From an uncultured Clostridia bacterium (lineage in GTDB: Bacteria > Bacillota > Clostridia > Lachnospirales > Lachnospiraceae), in contig CAMYZE010000002.1 in the NCBI GenBank assembly GCA_947303805.1, forward strand, positions 186,001 through 250,000: a DNA stretch of 64,000 nt. The letters run 5' to 3'. Shown piece by piece: positions 47,796 through 58,085 of the stretch. The stretch's first letter is position 1; each line of letters opens with the position of its first letter. The notes under the pieces were generated by a model. That model worked only from the letters and a program-made list of their open reading frames with translations, made no database searches and had not been told where the DNA came from. Both the position numbers and the translations under genes were made by a program.

Positions 47796-49878
47796 CTCTC
47801 TCCGCTTCTTTCATTGCTTTCGCTTTTTCTACTTCTTTATCACAGATATCCTTTGGTGCCTCCTCATACCTTGCAAACTCATATGAGAATACTCCTGTAC
47901 CGCCTGTCATAGAACTAAGAGTAGTTGTATACTCATACATCTCCATCTGAGGGACTTCAGCTTCTATCTGAGTCTTATTGCTCTGGGTAGGATTCATTCC
48001 CAGCACCCTTCCTCTTCTCTTTGTGAGGTCTCCTATTACATCCCCTGTAAACTTGTCATCAACGATTACTCTTACTGTAACAATTGGTTCAAGTAAGCAT
48101 GGGCTTGCTTTCATAAACCCATCTTTAAATGCTCCAATGGTAGCAAGTTTAAATGCCATTTCAGATGAGTCGACTTCATGGAATGATCCATCATAAAGCA
48201 CTGCCTTTACACCAACTACTGGATATCCAGCAAGCGGGCCTTTTTCACAACATTCTGCAAGTCCTTTTTCAACTGCTGGGAAATAGTTCTTAGGAACTGC
48301 TCCACCTACAACTTCAGTTCCAAAATCAAATGCATTGTCAAAATCATTTGATGGTGAAAATCTCATCTTTACATGGCCATATTGTCCGTGTCCACCTGAC
48401 TGCTTTTTATGTTTATATTCAACATCAGAAGTCTTTCTTATAGTTTCTTTAAATGCAACTCTTGGTTCTTCTAAGATAATTTCAACTTTATATTCGTTTA
48501 ATAGACGACTAGCAACCATCTCAAGTTGAAGATTTCCAATACCGTAGAGAAGCATCTGGTGATTTGCTGTGTCATTTATAGATTTTAAAGTTAAGTCCTC
48601 TTCGCAAAGTTTGGCAATCGCTTGGGCAAGTTTATCAATGTCACTCTTCTCTTTTGCTCTATATGACTTGTAGGTATATGGCTTAGAAATCTCTGTCTTA
48701 GCAAACATAACAGGCAAATTCTTTGTTGCAAGAGAGTCTCCAGTTTTAGTATTTGATAGCTTTGCGAGTGCACCTATATCTCCTGCATGAAGTTCAAATA
48801 CCTCTTGGGCCTTATTGCCAGAAAGAACATATATCTTTCCTATCTTTACATCTTCTTCCTTAGTTACATTATATAGCAAATCATCAGTCTTTAGAACACC
48901 ACTACATACTTTTATAAATGAGTATCTACCAATATATGGGTCAACCATTGTCTTAAATACATATGCAGATTTTTGTTTAGAGAAGTCATAGTTAAGTCCA
49001 ACCAACTCATTGGTATTCTTATTGATACCATTTAATTCTTTTTGATCTGGTGATGGGAAGTACTTAATTATATCATCAAGAGTAGTATAGATACCTTGTG
49101 CGAGCATATTTGATCCCATACCCATAAGTACTATTGAACCATTGCATACATTATTTTTAAGAGCTGAACGAATTTCAAACTCTGAAAACTCTTCGCCGGC
49201 AAAAAATCTATTCATCATATCTTCTGATGTCTCTGCAACTGATTCAAGAAGTATAGCTCTATATTTCTCAAGATATTCTTTGTTGTAGTCAGGAATATCA
49301 CACTCTACAGCCTGATCACCCTGCCACTTATATGCTTTTTTAGAAATGATATTGACATAACCAACAAACTTCTCATTTTCACGGATAGGAAGATTGATAG
49401 GTGCAACCTTTTTTCCAAAAAGTGCTGTGGCATCATCAACTACTTGTCTAAATGATGCATTATTATCATCCATATTAGTGACATGGATAAATCTTGGAAG
49501 TTTGTATTTATCACACATATCCCATGATTTTTTTGTACCAGCTTGGATTCCTGATTTACCATTAACTACTATAACAGCTGCATCTGCTATACCACAGGCT
49601 TCTTCAACTTCCCCAACAAAATCTGAAAATCCTGGAGTATCTATGATATTTATCTTTCTGCTATCCCACTCAAGAGGAATTATTGATGTCTGGCAAGAAA
49701 TTTTTCTTTTCTGCTCTTCTTTACCAAAGTCAGAAATCGTATTACCTTCATCAACTGATCCCATCTTGTCAGTAATCTTAGCTACTTTTGCAATGGCTTC
49801 TACCATCGATGTCTTTCCAGAGCCACTGTGTCCAAGTAAAACTACATTTCTAATTTTGTCGGTAGTATAAATTTTCAT
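47788..49878 (-). CDS. EF-G-like translation factor GTPase
   Basis: A 696-residue paralogue of elongation factor G. It has G1 GHSGSGKT (about 17-24), G3 DTPGFSD and the EF-G domains II-V including the HGQYGHVKMRF and GHEV-like C-terminal segments. The G4 NKxD motif reads TNMD (HVTNMDDNN), so guanine recognition may differ. This resembles the auxiliary EF-G-like group of Firmicutes rather than the main fusA, which should be elsewhere with str genes. A GGAGGG SD precedes it. Possible role in recycling or ribosome rescue; not certain. Confidence 0.82.
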   Translation of the reverse strand: MKIYTTDKIRNVVLLGHSGSGKTSMVEAIAKVAKITDKMGSVDEGNTISDFGKEEQKRKISCQTSIIPLEWDSRKINIIDTPGFSDFVGEVEEACGIADAAVIVVNGKSGIQAGTKKSWDMCDKYKLPRFIHVTNMDDNNASFRQVVDDATALFGKKVAPINLPIRENEKFVGYVNIISKKAYKWQGDQAVECDIPDYNKEYLEKYRAILLESVAETSEDMMNRFFAGEEFSEFEIRSALKNNVCNGSIVLMGMGSNMLAQGIYTTLDDIIKYFPSPDQKELNGINKNTNELVGLNYDFSKQKSAYVFKTMVDPYIGRYSFIKVCSGVLKTDDLLYNVTKEEDVKIGKIYVLSGNKAQEVFELHAGDIGALAKLSNTKTGDSLATKNLPVMFAKTEISKPYTYKSYRAKEKSDIDKLAQAIAKLCEEDLTLKSINDTANHQMLLYGIGNLQLEMVASRLLNEYKVEIILEEPRVAFKETIRKTSDVEYKHKKQSGGHGQYGHVKMRFSPSNDFDNAFDFGTEVVGGAVPKNYFPAVEKGLAECCEKGPLAGYPVVGVKAVLYDGSFHEVDSSEMAFKLATIGAFKDGFMKASPCLLEPIVTVRVIVDDKFTGDVIGDLTKRRGRVLGMNPTQSNKTQIEAEVPQMEMYEYTTTLSSMTGGTGVFSYEFARYEEAPKDICDKEVEKAKAMKEAERDE

Positions 49879-49895
49879 ATTGCCCTCCTAAAATT

Positions 49896-50705
49896 TTATA
49901 ATTCTAAAGAGCGAGAATAAGACTGCATAATCGCATCTATAATCGCGCCCCTAAATCCATTTTCTTCAAGAACTCTCACACCTTCGATAGTTGTGCCAGC
50001 AGGACTTGTTACCATATCCTTCAAAACTCCTGGATGTGTTTTATTTTCCGCATACTTATCAAGTGCTAATTTTCCAGAGCCATACACAGCATTCATGGCA
50101 AACTTATATGCCAAGTCTCTTGGAAGTCCACACTCTACGCCGCCATCAGATAGAGCTTCTATCATCATGAAAATCCATGCAGGACTTGCACCTGACACTT
50201 GAGTAACTGCATTTATATATTTTTCTTCTACTTCAACTACTTCGCCGATAGTTTTTAAGACATTTAAAACTTCTTTATAATTTTTATCTTTAATAGCTTC
50301 TTTACTTGCTGATACTGCCGATATGCCTGCACCTACAAGACAAGGAGTGTTTGGCATAACTCTTACTATATTTTTAGTGCCTAATGATTTTTGTAAATAC
50401 TCTACAGTCTTTCCTGCCATAATTGACACTACTAATTGTTTTTTACCAATAAGTTTTTTTAAGTCTTTTGATATAGAGTCAAATACCTGTGGCTTCACAC
50501 ATATAAACAAAACATCTTTAGCATTTTTAAGCACATAAGAATTATCTGTTGACACATTGAATCCAAAAGTTGCTTTTAAATCATCTAACTTTTCTTTACT
50601 TCTATTTGAAATAAAAATATCTTTGCAATTCAAAACTTTTGATTTAGCAATTCCTGACAAAATTGCATGAGCCATGTTTCCTGCGCCAATAAATCCTACT
50701 CTCAT
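49896..50705 (-). CDS. proC: Pyrroline-5-carboxylate reductase
   Basis: A 269-residue enzyme for the last step of proline synthesis, reducing P5C with NAD(P)H. The Rossmann opening MRVGFIGAGNMAHAIL and the C-terminal signature TSPAGTTIEGVRVLEENGFRGA are intact. The frame extends 52 codons further upstream, but GGGAGA lies 6 nt before the ATG at 50705, and the protein start matches the family. It follows nth after a terminator, and it is 18 nt before the EF-G-like gene. Confidence 0.96.
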   Translation of the reverse strand: MRVGFIGAGNMAHAILSGIAKSKVLNCKDIFISNRSKEKLDDLKATFGFNVSTDNSYVLKNAKDVLFICVKPQVFDSISKDLKKLIGKKQLVVSIMAGKTVEYLQKSLGTKNIVRVMPNTPCLVGAGISAVSASKEAIKDKNYKEVLNVLKTIGEVVEVEEKYINAVTQVSGASPAWIFMMIEALSDGGVECGLPRDLAYKFAMNAVYGSGKLALDKYAENKTHPGVLKDMVTSPAGTTIEGVRVLEENGFRGAIIDAIMQSYSRSLEL

Positions 50706-50769
50706 ATATTCTCCCAATTTAATTATTATTTTACCACATTTTTTGATAAGTTTTAAGTAAAAAATAAAT

Positions 50770-50798
50770 AAAAAAAGGCTCTGATTAAGCCTTTTTAC
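50770..50798 (-). terminator. Terminator after nth
   Basis: On the minus strand, AAAAAGGCT/AGCCTTTTTT around the 7-nt loop containing the nth stop codon (50787-50785), followed by seven T. Confidence 0.85.
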
Positions 50799-51417
50799 AC
50801 AATTTATAGAGTGGACAAATATCACACTTCGGTCTTCTTGCCATACAAATCTCTCGTCCAAGGGCTATAATATGGGTATTCCAAAGCTGCCAGTCTTTCT
50901 TTGCGACTATTTCTTTAAGTTTTTCCTCTATTTCTCGGACATCTTTTGTGTTTAGATTAAATAAAATGTTTGAAATTCTTGCCACATGAGTGTCTACAGC
51001 CATAGCCGGTATGCCATATAGATGACTTATAACAACACTTGCTGTCTTTCTACCTACACCTGGAAGTTTTACTAAGTCGTCAAAATCTTTAGGAATCTTA
51101 GAATTAAAATCAGTTATGAGCATCCTTGCGCAAGCAATAATATTTTTTGCTTTATTATGATAAAATCCAACCGAATGAATATCCATTTCTAATTCTTTTT
51201 GTTTAACATTTGCAAACTTATGTAATGTGTCATACTTCTTATACAAATCACTGGTTACGATATTAACCCGTGCATCAGTGCATTGAGCTGACATCATAAC
51301 TGCAAATAAAAATTCATAAGGTTTATTTTTGTGATAATGCAAATAAAGAGGTATTTCTTTTCCATACCTCTTTTTTAAAATTTTAACTATTTCTTTTGCT
51401 TTTTCTTTATTCAACAT
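50785..51417 (-). CDS. nth: Endonuclease III
   Basis: A 210-residue base-excision repair glycosylase/AP lyase for oxidised pyrimidines. The helix-hairpin-helix LPGVGRKTASVV carries the catalytic Lys (about 118), and VDTHVARISN has the Asp (about 136). The 4Fe-4S cluster motif Cx6Cx2Cx5C (CMARRPKCDICPLYKLC) lies at the C-terminus. It begins 4 nt after the EamA gene stop. Confidence 0.97.
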   Translation of the reverse strand: MLNKEKAKEIVKILKKRYGKEIPLYLHYHKNKPYEFLFAVMMSAQCTDARVNIVTSDLYKKYDTLHKFANVKQKELEMDIHSVGFYHNKAKNIIACARMLITDFNSKIPKDFDDLVKLPGVGRKTASVVISHLYGIPAMAVDTHVARISNILFNLNTKDVREIEEKLKEIVAKKDWQLWNTHIIALGREICMARRPKCDICPLYKLCKKA

Positions 51418-51421
51418 ATTT

Positions 51422-52381
51422 CTACCTTCTGAACTTAGATAATAACGAATCGAAGAATGATTGTTTTACTCCTATTTCTTTGCTTGTTTTGCTCAATTCA
51501 TTTAAAAGAGTAGAGCCAAGTATTAACACCGCTCCAAGAAACTGTAATGCTGTCATGTTTTCCTTAAGCACAAAATAAGATAAGAATAATGCAACCACTG
51601 GGTCTATATATGTGAGTATCGCAACTGTCTCAGCTTTAAGTCTTGACACTGCATTAAAATAATGAACATAACAAAAGCCAGTATGAAAAAAGCTTAATAC
51701 AAGCATACATAGAATGCCGAGTGCTATTTGGTTGGCAGGAAGGCTTCTGTCAAAAAAGAAACTCTTTTTTTCAATAAATGTAATGTAGATTACCATAATT
51801 ATTGTAGAAAAAATAAATTGAAATATTACTTTATCATGCGTTTCAATTTGCTTCAACTTTCTATTAAATGCAACTATAAGTGCATAAAAAATTGCACCTA
51901 GTGTTCCATAAATACAGCCTAAAACTTCATTGGACCTTATGCCAACATTAATTACATTTGATACAAGTATCACTCCGATAGTGGCAACTAGTATACATAG
52001 ACCACTCTTAATGGTAATTTTCTCATTAAACATATATGATGCAATGATTATTAAAAATATTGGCATCATATTGTAGCACACTGTCCCTATAGCAACTGAT
52101 GAAACTTTAAATGCTTCAAACTGTAACACCCAATTGAGTGCCATAAAGAAACCGGTAAACACTAAAACTATAAAATTATCTATCATGGATCTTATATTTA
52201 TGTCTTTGCCAGCAAGTTTGATCATCACAATGATAAATATTCCGCCAAGAAGTGCTCTATAAAAAACTATGGCAGCAGAACTAAGGGGTATGAAGTGAGT
52301 AAATAATCCTACCGTACCAAAGGTAGCTGATATAAGTGTAAGTTTTAATCGTTCTTTTTTTATGTTTATACTTTTGTCCAT
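51422..52381 (-). CDS. EamA/DMT family transporter
   Basis: A 319-residue membrane protein with ten predicted helices made of two EamA repeats (about 10-145 and 160-295). Proteins of this type export amino acids or metabolites; substrate unknown. A TATAAT box (minus, about 52399-52394) lies 12 nt before the ATG, and no SD is seen, so the leader may be only about 5 nt. It follows ilvA by 31 nt without a terminator, so read-through from the ilv operon is possible and would suit an amino acid exporter. Confidence 0.85.
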   Translation of the reverse strand: MDKSINIKKERLKLTLISATFGTVGLFTHFIPLSSAAIVFYRALLGGIFIIVMIKLAGKDINIRSMIDNFIVLVFTGFFMALNWVLQFEAFKVSSVAIGTVCYNMMPIFLIIIASYMFNEKITIKSGLCILVATIGVILVSNVINVGIRSNEVLGCIYGTLGAIFYALIVAFNRKLKQIETHDKVIFQFIFSTIIMVIYITFIEKKSFFFDRSLPANQIALGILCMLVLSFFHTGFCYVHYFNAVSRLKAETVAILTYIDPVVALFLSYFVLKENMTALQFLGAVLILGSTLLNELSKTSKEIGVKQSFFDSLLSKFRR

Positions 52382-52412
52382 GATTTACTTTAAATTATAT
52401 ACTATCAAATAC

Positions 52413-53615
52413 TTAAATTACATTTACTATTTTAAGTCCTGCTTTGCTAAGCTCTTGTTTTATCACTTCTATTTGTTCAAAGTTTTTTGTCTCTAAACCA
52501 ATTGTAAGATAGCAACTAGAGATAGGCATATTTAAATCAGATCTTTCATACCTAACGTTGATTATATTGCCACCACACTTTGAGATTATAGTACTAACTT
52601 GCACAAGCTGTCCAGGCTTATCTTCAAGAGCAATTTGCAGATTTACATTACGGCCACTGGCCTTTAAACCTCTTGTCAAAACTCTTGATAAAATATTTAC
52701 ATCAATATTTCCGCCAGATACTATGCATACTACATTCTTATTATCTACTGGGATTTTATCTGATAATACTGCAGCAACCGCTGTAGCCCCAGCGCCTTCA
52801 GCTATTAGCTTTTGTCTTTCCATAAGTGTAAGTATAGCCATGGCAATTTCGTCCTCTGACACTGTTACTACTTCATCAACATATTCTTTAACTAGTTCAA
52901 ATGTCAAATCACCAGGGTGCTTAACAGCTATTCCATCAGCAAATGTTGATACAGTGTCAAGTGTTATTTGTTCCTTCTTTTTTAAACTTTCAAACATAGA
53001 TGGTGCATTTGCAGCTTGTACACCGTAAACTTTAATTTGTGGCTTTAAACTTTTAACAGTATAAGCTACACCTGAAATAAGCCCTCCACCACCTATAGGA
53101 ACTACAACAGCATCAATATTTTCTAATTGATTTAGTATTTCAAGTCCGATTGTTCCTTGCCCAGCTATCACATCTTCATCATCAAATGGATGTACAAAAG
53201 TATATCCATTTTCTTTTTGAAGTTCTTGAGCTTTATTAAATGCGTCATCATACACACCTGGTACAAGTACAACATCTGCACCGTAACCTTTTGTAGCTTC
53301 CACCTTGCTTATAGGTGCACCATCTGGCATACAAACCACTGACTTAATACCATTTTTCGTAGCTGATAATGCTACACCTTGAGCGTGATTTCCTGCACTA
53401 CATGCAATTACCCCTGCTTTTTTTTGTTCATCAGTAAGTTGGCTTATCTTATAATATGCTCCTCTTACTTTGAAACTTCCTGTTACCTGTAAATTTTCCG
53501 TCTTCAAATATATATGGGTATTTGGCTTCAAGCTACTACTACTTAACAAATCTGTAGTTCTCGCTATATTTTTTAATGTAAATGCAGCATGATATATTTT
53601 ATCAAGAGTTAACAT
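52413..53615 (-). CDS. ilvA: Threonine ammonia-lyase
   Basis: A 400-residue PLP enzyme converting threonine to 2-oxobutanoate, the first step to isoleucine. PLP Lys lies in [11 protein letters not shown] (about 48-58), followed by SAGNHAQG and the phosphate-binding GGGGLISG. A single ACT domain at about 325-400 gives feedback control. It overlaps the ilvD end by 7 nt (ATGTTAA) and is the last gene of the ilv operon. Single-ACT forms of this length occur in both biosynthetic and catabolic enzymes; the operon favours biosynthesis. Confidence 0.94.
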   Translation of the reverse strand: MLTLDKIYHAAFTLKNIARTTDLLSSSSLKPNTHIYLKTENLQVTGSFKVRGAYYKISQLTDEQKKAGVIACSAGNHAQGVALSATKNGIKSVVCMPDGAPISKVEATKGYGADVVLVPGVYDDAFNKAQELQKENGYTFVHPFDDEDVIAGQGTIGLEILNQLENIDAVVVPIGGGGLISGVAYTVKSLKPQIKVYGVQAANAPSMFESLKKKEQITLDTVSTFADGIAVKHPGDLTFELVKEYVDEVVTVSEDEIAMAILTLMERQKLIAEGAGATAVAAVLSDKIPVDNKNVVCIVSGGNIDVNILSRVLTRGLKASGRNVNLQIALEDKPGQLVQVSTIISKCGGNIINVRYERSDLNMPISSCYLTIGLETKNFEQIEVIKQELSKAGLKIVNVI

Positions 53616-55270
53616 AAAATTGCCCCCTTATTTGCTGATGATACGTTCTTACTATATCTTGCGAGATATCCTAATTTTACTTTTGGTTCTAATAGTTTTG
53701 TACTCTCTTTTCGTTTTTTAAGTTCATCATCAGTAACTTTTAATTCTATTTTATAACTTGGTATGTCGATGGAAATAATATCTCCATCTTGTACATATGC
53801 AATATTCCCACCGCTCGCTGCTTCTGGACTTACATGTCCAATAGATGCGCCTCTTGTAGCACCTGAGAACCTACCATCAGTAATGAGTGCCACATCTTTA
53901 TCAAGGCCCATGCCAGCTATGGCAGATGTAGGATTGAGCATCTCTCTCATACCTGGGCCACCTTTTGGTCCTTCATATCTTATGACAACTACATCGCCCT
54001 TATTGATTTTTTTATCATAGATTGCTCTTATAGCATCTTCTTCACTATCAAATACTCTTGCTGGGCCAGAGTGCACAAGCATCTTTTCATCAACTGCTGA
54101 CCTCTTAACAACGCAACCATCCGGTGCAAGATTTCCAAAAAGTATAGCTATACCACCTGTACTTGTATAAGGATTATCAATGTCCCTTATTACTTCATTA
54201 TTACAATTCTTTACATCTGATAAATTTTCTTTGATAGTCTTTCCTGTTACAGTCATTGCACTCTCTTTCAATAAATTTTTCTTTTGTAGTTCTTTCATCA
54301 CTGCATATACACCACCAGCTAAATCCAAATCTTCAATGTAAGTTCTACCTGCTGGGGCTAAATGACAAAGATTAGGAGTCTTCTCGCTAATCTCATTTAC
54401 ATGTTTTAAATCAATAGTTAAATTTAACTCATTTGCAATAGCAGGAAGATGAAGCATAGTATTTGTTGAGCAACCAAGTGCCATATCTACAGTCAATGCA
54501 TTTTCAAATGCATCTTTAGTCATTATATCAGAAGGTTTAATATTCTTTTCTACCAGTTCCATTATTTTCATACCTGCTGTCTTTGCAAGCCTTAATCTTT
54601 TTGAAAAAACTGCAGGCACAGTTCCATTGCCACTTAATGCCATACCTATGCTTTCGGTTAAGCAGTTCATAGAATTTGCAGTATACATACCACTACAACT
54701 TCCACAAGTTGGACATACTGTCCTTGTAAATTCATCTAATTCCTTATCATCAATTTTTTTTGCATAGTAAGAGCCTACAGCTTCAAACATTGATGAAAGA
54801 CTCGCTCTACTTCCATCTCTGAATCTACCAGCAAGCATTGGCCCGCCTGAGACAAAAATAGTTGGTATATTTACTCTTGCTGCTGCCATGAGAAGTCCGG
54901 GAACATTTTTGTCACAATTCGGTATCATAACAAGTCCATCAAACTGATGTGCAAGTGCCATACACTCTGTACTATCTGCAATTAAATCGCGAGTAACAAG
55001 TGAATACTTCATACCAATATGTCCCATAGCTATACCATCACATACTGCAATAGCAGGGAAAACTATTGGTGTCCCACCACTTAACCTAATTCCAGCTTTT
55101 ACTGCCTCAGTAATTTTATCCAAGTTCATATGACCTGGCACTATTTCATTATAAGAACTTACAACTCCTATTAGTGGTCGATTAATTTCTTCATCAGTAT
55201 ATCCAAGTGCATATAGCAAGCTTCTATTTGGTGATCGTTCTGGTCCTTTTTTTATATTATCTGAATTCAT
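53609..55270 (-). CDS. ilvD: Dihydroxy-acid dehydratase
   Basis: A 553-residue Fe-S dehydratase, third common step of valine and isoleucine synthesis. Cluster Cys are in [10 protein letters not shown] (about 120) and [18 protein letters not shown] (about 190). The frame is open eight codons further upstream through a repeat-like sequence; the ATG at 55270 has AAAGGA about 6 nt before it and fits the family start ([19 protein letters not shown]). Confidence 0.97.
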   Translation of the reverse strand: MNSDNIKKGPERSPNRSLLYALGYTDEEINRPLIGVVSSYNEIVPGHMNLDKITEAVKAGIRLSGGTPIVFPAIAVCDGIAMGHIGMKYSLVTRDLIADSTECMALAHQFDGLVMIPNCDKNVPGLLMAAARVNIPTIFVSGGPMLAGRFRDGSRASLSSMFEAVGSYYAKKIDDKELDEFTRTVCPTCGSCSGMYTANSMNCLTESIGMALSGNGTVPAVFSKRLRLAKTAGMKIMELVEKNIKPSDIMTKDAFENALTVDMALGCSTNTMLHLPAIANELNLTIDLKHVNEISEKTPNLCHLAPAGRTYIEDLDLAGGVYAVMKELQKKNLLKESAMTVTGKTIKENLSDVKNCNNEVIRDIDNPYTSTGGIAILFGNLAPDGCVVKRSAVDEKMLVHSGPARVFDSEEDAIRAIYDKKINKGDVVVIRYEGPKGGPGMREMLNPTSAIAGMGLDKDVALITDGRFSGATRGASIGHVSPEAASGGNIAYVQDGDIISIDIPSYKIELKVTDDELKKRKESTKLLEPKVKLGYLARYSKNVSSANKGAILC

Positions 55271-55281
55271 TTTATTCCTTT

Positions 55282-55302
55282 CGGGCTTTGCCACTACGGT
55301 GG
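55282..55302. repeat. Degenerate copy of the GGGCTCG intergenic repeat (ilvC-ilvD gap)
   Basis: CGGGCTTTGCCACTACGG is a shortened relative of the 45314 repeats (GGGCT core plus CTACG end). It fills most of the short gap between ilvC and ilvD. Confidence 0.45.
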
Positions 55303-56322
55303 TTAGTTTGCAGAATCAAGGTCAACATTTTTTCCCCAAATCATGTTCTCTCTTAATTCTTTACCGACAATTTCCATCGGGTGATTCTTTAACATATCTC
55401 TTCTTGAATTAAAGAATGCTCTTCCATTACTCTTATTTTCAGCTATCCATCTTCCAGCAAACGAACCATCTTGAATGTCTTTTAAAACTTTTCTCATTCT
55501 TTCTTTTAAGTCATCATGTGGCAATACCCTTTCGCCTGACACATATTCTCCATACTCCGCCGTGTCAGATACGGAATAATTCATCGCTTGTATGCCACCT
55601 TTATTAATTAAATCTACTATAAGTTTCATCTCATGCATACATTCAAAGTAAGCATTCTCAGGTGCATAACCAGCCTCTACTAAAACCTCAAATCCGCATT
55701 GCATAAGATCAACTATGCCACCACATAATACACATTGCTCTCCAAAAAGATCTGTCTCTGTCTCATCATGGAATGTTGTCTCAAGAATTCCAGCTTTAGC
55801 ACATCCTATACCAGCTATATAAGCAAGAGCTAAATCCATAGCCTTTCCTGTTGCATTTTGTTCAACTGCTACAAGACAAGGTACTGCTTTTCCAATTACG
55901 AAATTAGAACGAACTGTATGACCTGGTGCCTTAGGTGCTGCCATAAACACATCAACACCTTCTGGTGGAACAATTTGCTTATAACGAATATTAAACCCAT
56001 GTGCAAATGCCAAAGCATTTCCTTTTTCAAGATTTGGTAAAATATCTTTCTTATAAACATCAGCTTGAACCTCATCATTTATAACGATCATGATGATGTC
56101 TCCCCACTTAGCAGCTTCACTTACTGACATTACTTTAATACCTGCATCTGTGGCTTCTTTAATTCTTTTCGAACCTTCTCTTAACCCCACTGCAACATCC
56201 ATTCCATTATCTTTAAGATTTAATGCATGGGCATGACCTTGAGAACCATAGCCTATAATTGCTATCTTTTTTCCTTTTAATAAATTTAAATTACAATCTT
56301 TTTCATAATAAACCTTTGCCAT
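55303..56322 (-). CDS. ilvC: Ketol-acid reductoisomerase (class I)
   Basis: A 339-residue NADPH enzyme, second common step of branched-chain amino acid synthesis. The dinucleotide loop [13 protein letters not shown] (about 24-36) and the metal-binding [11 protein letters not shown] and Glu-rich C-terminal part are intact. Start 56322 has AAGGAG 7 nt upstream; an 11-codon longer frame exists without SD. A small repeat lies between it and ilvB. Confidence 0.97.
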   Translation of the reverse strand: MAKVYYEKDCNLNLLKGKKIAIIGYGSQGHAHALNLKDNGMDVAVGLREGSKRIKEATDAGIKVMSVSEAAKWGDIIMIVINDEVQADVYKKDILPNLEKGNALAFAHGFNIRYKQIVPPEGVDVFMAAPKAPGHTVRSNFVIGKAVPCLVAVEQNATGKAMDLALAYIAGIGCAKAGILETTFHDETETDLFGEQCVLCGGIVDLMQCGFEVLVEAGYAPENAYFECMHEMKLIVDLINKGGIQAMNYSVSDTAEYGEYVSGERVLPHDDLKERMRKVLKDIQDGSFAGRWIAENKSNGRAFFNSRRDMLKNHPMEIVGKELRENMIWGKNVDLDSAN

Positions 56323-56357
56323 AATTTTCTCCTTATTATGTATTTTAATTTTCACGA

Positions 56358-56376
56358 GGGCTCGTAAAGCCCATAC
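56358..56376. repeat. Copy of the GGGCTCG intergenic repeat (ilvB-ilvC gap)
   Basis: GGGCTCGTAAAGCCCATAC matches the first half of the 45314 repeat with a 5-nt internal deletion. It lies just after the ilvB stop. Confidence 0.6.
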
Positions 56377-56378
56377 AT

Positions 56379-58085
56379 TTATTTTATTAAGAAATCAGTT
56401 ATATCTGATCCTGCACCGACCATCGGTCTAACCATTTCGTCTTTACTAATTACACAGTCAATTACCCAACCAACATCTGATTTAACTGCCTCTTCAAGTG
56501 CATCTCTAAATTCTTTTTCATTTGTAACTCTTTTGCCTTTAAGACCAAATGACTCTGCAAGTTTTACAAAATCAGGACCTCTATCTAGTATTGTTTCTGA
56601 ATAATGTTTGTTGTATATAATATTTTGCCACTGGCGAACCATACCTAAAACTGAATTATTGAATATGATTGTTATAATAGGTAATTTATAATATTCTTCG
56701 GTTGCAAGTTCATTTAAATTCATTCTGAAACTTCCGTCTCCAGTGATGTGAATTACAACTTTATCTGGATTTCCAACTTTAGCACCTATTGCCGCTCCAA
56801 GTCCAAAGCCCATAGTACCAAATCCACCTGATGTAATTAATTGTCCTGGATAATGAAAATTGAAATGCTGTACTGCCCACATCTGATGTTGACCTACATC
56901 AGTTGTCATCATACTATATTTAGGAACTATATCTTTTACAGCCATCGCAATTTGTTTTGGATTTAAGTAGTTATCACTAAACTCATATTCAGTCTCTGTT
57001 GGAAATGAGAAGACATAGTCAACCCATGCTTTATGTTCACATTTTTCTACTTTATCCATCAGTGCAAGTATAACCTTCTTCGCATCACCAATTACGTGAT
57101 ATGTAGTTTGTACATTTTTATCGACTTCATTTCTATCTATGTCTATTTGCAAAATGCTAGCCTGCTTTGCAAATGTATTTCTATTTAATGCAACTCTATC
57201 AGAAAATCTACATCCAATAACGATTAGCAAATCACAATTAGCAACAGCTATATTTGAGCTTTGTGTTCCGTGCATTCCTATAAGCCCCGTTGCCTTTTCT
57301 TTCTCTCCATCATATCCTCCGCAGCCCATAACAGTATATGCAACTGGGCTATCTATCTTATCCGCGAATTCATATATCTCCTTATGTGCCCTACTAAGAA
57401 CTACACCGCCACCACACACGATGAGAGGTCTCTTAGATTCATTTATCATCTTTGCTGCTCTATCTAGGTCTTTTTGGTCAAGTTCGCTCCATTTATCTGT
57501 ATAGGTTGGTCTACTTTCATATGTGGCTAGTCGTTTTTTATTAAAATTTTTATCAGGCTTTTTAAACTCATATTCAGCAGATGCTGCGGTGACATTTTTA
57601 AGTATGTCTATAACAACTGGTCCTGGTCTTCCATTTTGTGCTACATAAAATGCTTCTCTTATAATATCTGCAAGTTTATTTACATCTTTGACGAGATAAT
57701 TGCATTTTGTTATCGCTTTTGTGATAGAAACTGTATTTACTTCTTGAAATGAGTCTCTATCAAGCAAATCCTCTCCCACATTACAAGTTATAAATACAAC
57801 TGGCGATGAATCCATATATGCAGTAGCAATACCAGTAGTTAGATTTGTAGACCCTGGTCCTGATGTAGCAAAGCACACTCCTACTTTTCCTGTACTTCTT
57901 GCATAGCCATCAGCTGCATGACTCGCTCCTTGTTCATGCGCTGTCAATATGTGCTTAATTTTATCAGTATACTTGTACAATGCATCATAAACATTTAAAA
58001 TAGTTCCACCTGGATATCCAAATATTGTGTCAACGCCTTGTTCAAGTAAGCATTCAATTACTATTTCTGCTCCCGTTTTTAACAT
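56379..58085 (-). CDS. ilvB: Acetolactate synthase, large subunit
   Basis: A 568-residue thiamine diphosphate enzyme, the first common step of the pathway. The catalytic Glu is in [17 protein letters not shown] (about 50), and the ThDP motif [12 protein letters not shown]...NN is near 435. Start 58085 ([11 protein letters not shown]) overlaps the ilvE stop as ATGTTAA; a GGAG lies about 9 nt before it. The regulatory small subunit gene ilvN, normally next to ilvB, is absent from this operon. Confidence 0.96.
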   Translation of the reverse strand: MLKTGAEIVIECLLEQGVDTIFGYPGGTILNVYDALYKYTDKIKHILTAHEQGASHAADGYARSTGKVGVCFATSGPGSTNLTTGIATAYMDSSPVVFITCNVGEDLLDRDSFQEVNTVSITKAITKCNYLVKDVNKLADIIREAFYVAQNGRPGPVVIDILKNVTAASAEYEFKKPDKNFNKKRLATYESRPTYTDKWSELDQKDLDRAAKMINESKRPLIVCGGGVVLSRAHKEIYEFADKIDSPVAYTVMGCGGYDGEKEKATGLIGMHGTQSSNIAVANCDLLIVIGCRFSDRVALNRNTFAKQASILQIDIDRNEVDKNVQTTYHVIGDAKKVILALMDKVEKCEHKAWVDYVFSFPTETEYEFSDNYLNPKQIAMAVKDIVPKYSMMTTDVGQHQMWAVQHFNFHYPGQLITSGGFGTMGFGLGAAIGAKVGNPDKVVIHITGDGSFRMNLNELATEEYYKLPIITIIFNNSVLGMVRQWQNIIYNKHYSETILDRGPDFVKLAESFGLKGKRVTNEKEFRDALEEAVKSDVGWVIDCVISKDEMVRPMVGAGSDITDFLIK

